Shown here piece by piece: positions 14,899 to 16,788 of a DNA stretch of 16,788 nt (within the stretch, counting starts at the first letter, position 1; the number at the start of each line of letters is the position of its first letter). The stretch spans positions 1-16,788 of the forward strand of contig CAMPIK010000007.1 in assembly GCA_946886325.1 (NCBI GenBank), written 5' to 3'. Source of the stretch: an uncultured Shinella sp. (lineage in GTDB: Bacteria; Pseudomonadota; Alphaproteobacteria; Rhizobiales; Rhizobiaceae). Below the pieces are notes generated by a model. It worked only from the letters and a program-made list of their open reading frames with translations, searched no databases and had not been told where the DNA came from. Made by a program: the position numbers and the translations under genes.

Positions 14899-16788
14899 GT
14901 GGTGCGGATCCTGTCGTTGCGCAAGGCGATGATCGGCCTCGGTTGCCTCGCAGCCGGGGCGGCGATTGCCGCTTTCGGCCTCGACCGGGCGGACCGCGCC
15001 TTTCCGCCGCCGCTGGAAATTGCGACGGAAGTGTCGCGCGAGGTGCTGGATGCCGACGGAAACCTGCTGCGTGCCTTTGCGACGCCGGAAGGGCACTGGC
15101 GGCTGAAAACGGCGGCCGAAGACGTCGATCCGCAATTCGTTCGCATGCTCATCGCCTACGAGGACCAGCGTTTCCACGAGCATGCCGGCGTCGATCAGCT
15201 GGCGCTCCTGCGCGCCACCGGCCAGTTTCTCGGCAACGGCCGCATCGTCTCCGGCGCCTCGACGCTTTCCATGCAGGTGGCCCGCCTGATCGAGCCGCGG
15301 GAAAGCCGATCGATCCTCGCAAAGCTTCGCCAGATGGCCCGCGCGCTGCAGATCGAGCGGCGGCTGAGCAAGGCGGAAATCCTCGATCTCTACCTGACCC
15401 GCGCGCCCTATGGCGGCAATCTGGAAGGCGTGCGGGCCGCGAGCCTTGCCTATTTCGGCAAGGAGCCGAAGCGGCTTTCGGTTGCCGAATCGGCACTTCT
15501 CGTCGCGCTGCCGCAGCTTCCCGAGCACCGCCGGCCGGACCGGCACCGCGCGGCCGCGGAGAAGGCGCGCGAGCGCGTGCTGACCCGCCTCGCCGTCTCG
15601 ACCGTCATCGGCGAAGGCGAGGCCGAACGGGCCGGATTGGAAGCCGTACCCGGCCGGCGCCTGCAGATGCCGGTGCATGCCGCGCATCTTGCCGAACTGG
15701 CGCTCCGCAAGGATCCCGATGCGACCGTCCACCACACGACGCTGCGCCGCCATGTCCAGAGTGAATTGGAAACGGTCGCCCGCTCGGCCGCCGAAAAGCT
15801 CGGGCCAAAGCTTTCGGTCGCGATGATCATGGCGGATGCGCGCACTGGCGAGATCGTCGCAGAGGTCGGCTCGGCCGACTATTTCGACCAGAGCCGCGCC
15901 GGCTGGATCGACATGACGCGCATCAACCGCTCGCCCGGATCGGCGCTCAAACCCTTCATCTACGGCCTTGCCTTCGAGGACGGACTGGTGGCGCAGGAGA
16001 CGATCGTCGAGGACCGGCCGGCCGATTTCTTCGGCTACCGCCCGAAGAATTTCGACATGAGCTACCAGGGCGACGTCAGCGTGCGCCAGGCGCTTCAACT
16101 GTCGCTCAATGTGCCGGCCGTGCGCCTGCTCGACGCCGTCGGGCCGACGAAGCTGATGGTGCGCTTCCGCCGCGCCGAGGTGCGCCCGGTGCTGCCGGCC
16201 GGCGAGGCGCCGGGCCTCGCGATCGGACTCGGCGGCGTCGGCATAACGCTTAGAGACCTCGTGCAGCTCTATGCGGCACTTGCCAACGAAGGCAGGGCGG
16301 TCAGGCTCGGCGACGGCATCGAGCGCAAGCCCGAGGTCATCGTCGGCGATCCGCTGCTCGACGACGCGGCGATCTGGAACGTGACGGACGCGCTTTCCGC
16401 CGTGCTGCCACCGGCCGGCAGCCGGCGCATGGGCATCGCCTACAAGACAGGCACGAGCTATGGCTACCGCGACGCCTGGTCGGTCGGCTATGACGGGCGT
16501 CATGTGATCGGCGTCTGGGTCGGACGGGCCGACAATGCGGCCGTGCCCGGCATCAGCGGCTACCAGTCTGCTGCCCCCATCCTCTTCGAAGCCTTCGCCA
16601 AATCCGGCATCGCGATCACGCCGCTGCCCCGCGCGCCATCCGGCGCGATCCGGCTCGCACAGGCCGACCTGCCGATCAGCCTGCGCCGCTTCGCGACGAC
16701 GGCAAGCGGCCTCGTCTCGACATCCGCGAAGGAAGCCGCGCCGCAGATCATCTATCCACCGGAAGGCGCGCATGTGGAACTCGGCGCT
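14899..16788 (+). CDS. pbpC: Penicillin-binding protein 1C (3'-truncated by window end)
   Basis: This bifunctional peptidoglycan synthase is open for 630 codons to the window edge; E. coli PBP1C is about 770 residues, so the end is missing. A membrane anchor lies at about 9-27. The GT51 glycosyltransferase domain shows AYEDQRFHEHAGVD (catalytic Glu88), SGASTLSMQVAR, RRLSKAEILDLYL and APYGGNLEG. The transpeptidase domain has all three motifs: SALK (Ser348, Lys351), SLN (402-404) and KTG (Lys516 start). IIYPPEGAHVEL at the edge begins the C-terminal BiPBP_C domain typical of PBP1C. The start is GTG 14899 or GTG 14902, with AGGAAGGA (14886-14893) as ribosome site; the first base of that site lies inside the preceding stop codon, so translation is coupled. 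No ATG lies ahead of the anchor. Pairing with a macroglobulin is the conserved family arrangement. Confidence 0.94.
   Translation, partial: MVRILSLRKAMIGLGCLAAGAAIAAFGLDRADRAFPPPLEIATEVSREVLDADGNLLRAFATPEGHWRLKTAAEDVDPQFVRMLIAYEDQRFHEHAGVDQLALLRATGQFLGNGRIVSGASTLSMQVARLIEPRESRSILAKLRQMARALQIERRLSKAEILDLYLTRAPYGGNLEGVRAASLAYFGKEPKRLSVAESALLVALPQLPEHRRPDRHRAAAEKARERVLTRLAVSTVIGEGEAERAGLEAVPGRRLQMPVHAAHLAELALRKDPDATVHHTTLRRHVQSELETVARSAAEKLGPKLSVAMIMADARTGEIVAEVGSADYFDQSRAGWIDMTRINRSPGSALKPFIYGLAFEDGLVAQETIVEDRPADFFGYRPKNFDMSYQGDVSVRQALQLSLNVPAVRLLDAVGPTKLMVRFRRAEVRPVLPAGEAPGLAIGLGGVGITLRDLVQLYAALANEGRAVRLGDGIERKPEVIVGDPLLDDAAIWNVTDALSAVLPPAGSRRMGIAYKTGTSYGYRDAWSVGYDGRHVIGVWVGRADNAAVPGISGYQSAAPILFEAFAKSGIAITPLPRAPSGAIRLAQADLPISLRRFATTASGLVSTSAKEAAPQIIYPPEGAHVELGA

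Noticed and set aside
14791..16773. A 660-codon open frame on the minus strand.
   Set aside because: Antisense shadow of pbpC, which has every GT51 and transpeptidase motif.

Overview
The window is GC-rich, gene-dense chromosomal DNA, almost certainly from an alphaproteobacterium of the Rhizobiaceae (Rhizobium, Agrobacterium, Ensifer or Shinella type). The grounds are a CpdR cell-cycle regulator very close to the rhizobial form, an MmgR-type (Rfam 'suhB' family) small RNA, a ROSE-type heat-shock leader and rhizobial promoter elements. The order small heat-shock protein, lysophospholipase-like hydrolase, HisN/SuhB-type phosphatase, mmgR, N-formylglutamate amidohydrolase, cpdR is one I recall from the Sinorhizobium meliloti chromosome; that comparison is from memory. 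Genus cannot be fixed from this sequence alone.

Layout. Positions 1-2014 (+) hold the end of a bufferin-type copper operon: a 5'-truncated DUF692/MNIO enzyme (BufB), its DUF2063 partner (BufC), and a DoxX-family membrane protein. A convergent small heat-shock gene (2070-2531, -) follows, with a sigma-32-like promoter and a 5' leader of about 140 nt that folds as a ROSE RNA thermometer. Between that promoter and the next gene lies a strong orphan rho-independent terminator preceded by a C/U-loop hairpin, a candidate unannotated sRNA (about 2815-2922, +). Then come an alpha/beta hydrolase (2988-3950, +), hisN (3991-4764, -), the MmgR sRNA (about 4974-5054, +), N-formylglutamate amidohydrolase (5078-5962, -) and, divergently, cpdR (6151-6516, +).

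Downstream of cpdR is a divergent pair: a small membrane protein resembling Pycsar transmembrane effectors (6553-7101, -) and a CHASE2-domain class III nucleotide cyclase (7295-9256, +). This is the most intriguing part of the window, a possible sensor-cyclase plus membrane-effector module. The cyclase, however, carries adenylate-cyclase residues rather than clear signs of pyrimidine specificity.

The right end (9434-16788, +) is a two-gene envelope operon. It has a very large secreted bacterial alpha-2-macroglobulin with an N-terminal PAN domain and an intact thioester motif, followed 11 nt later by pbpC (penicillin-binding protein 1C), which runs off the window. In many bacteria these two act together: PBP1C makes or repairs peptidoglycan while the macroglobulin traps proteases that reach the periplasm.

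No tRNA, rRNA, CRISPR array, insertion sequence or integrase was seen. Every gap over 300 nt is accounted for; the longest (2532-2987) is filled with regulatory RNA.
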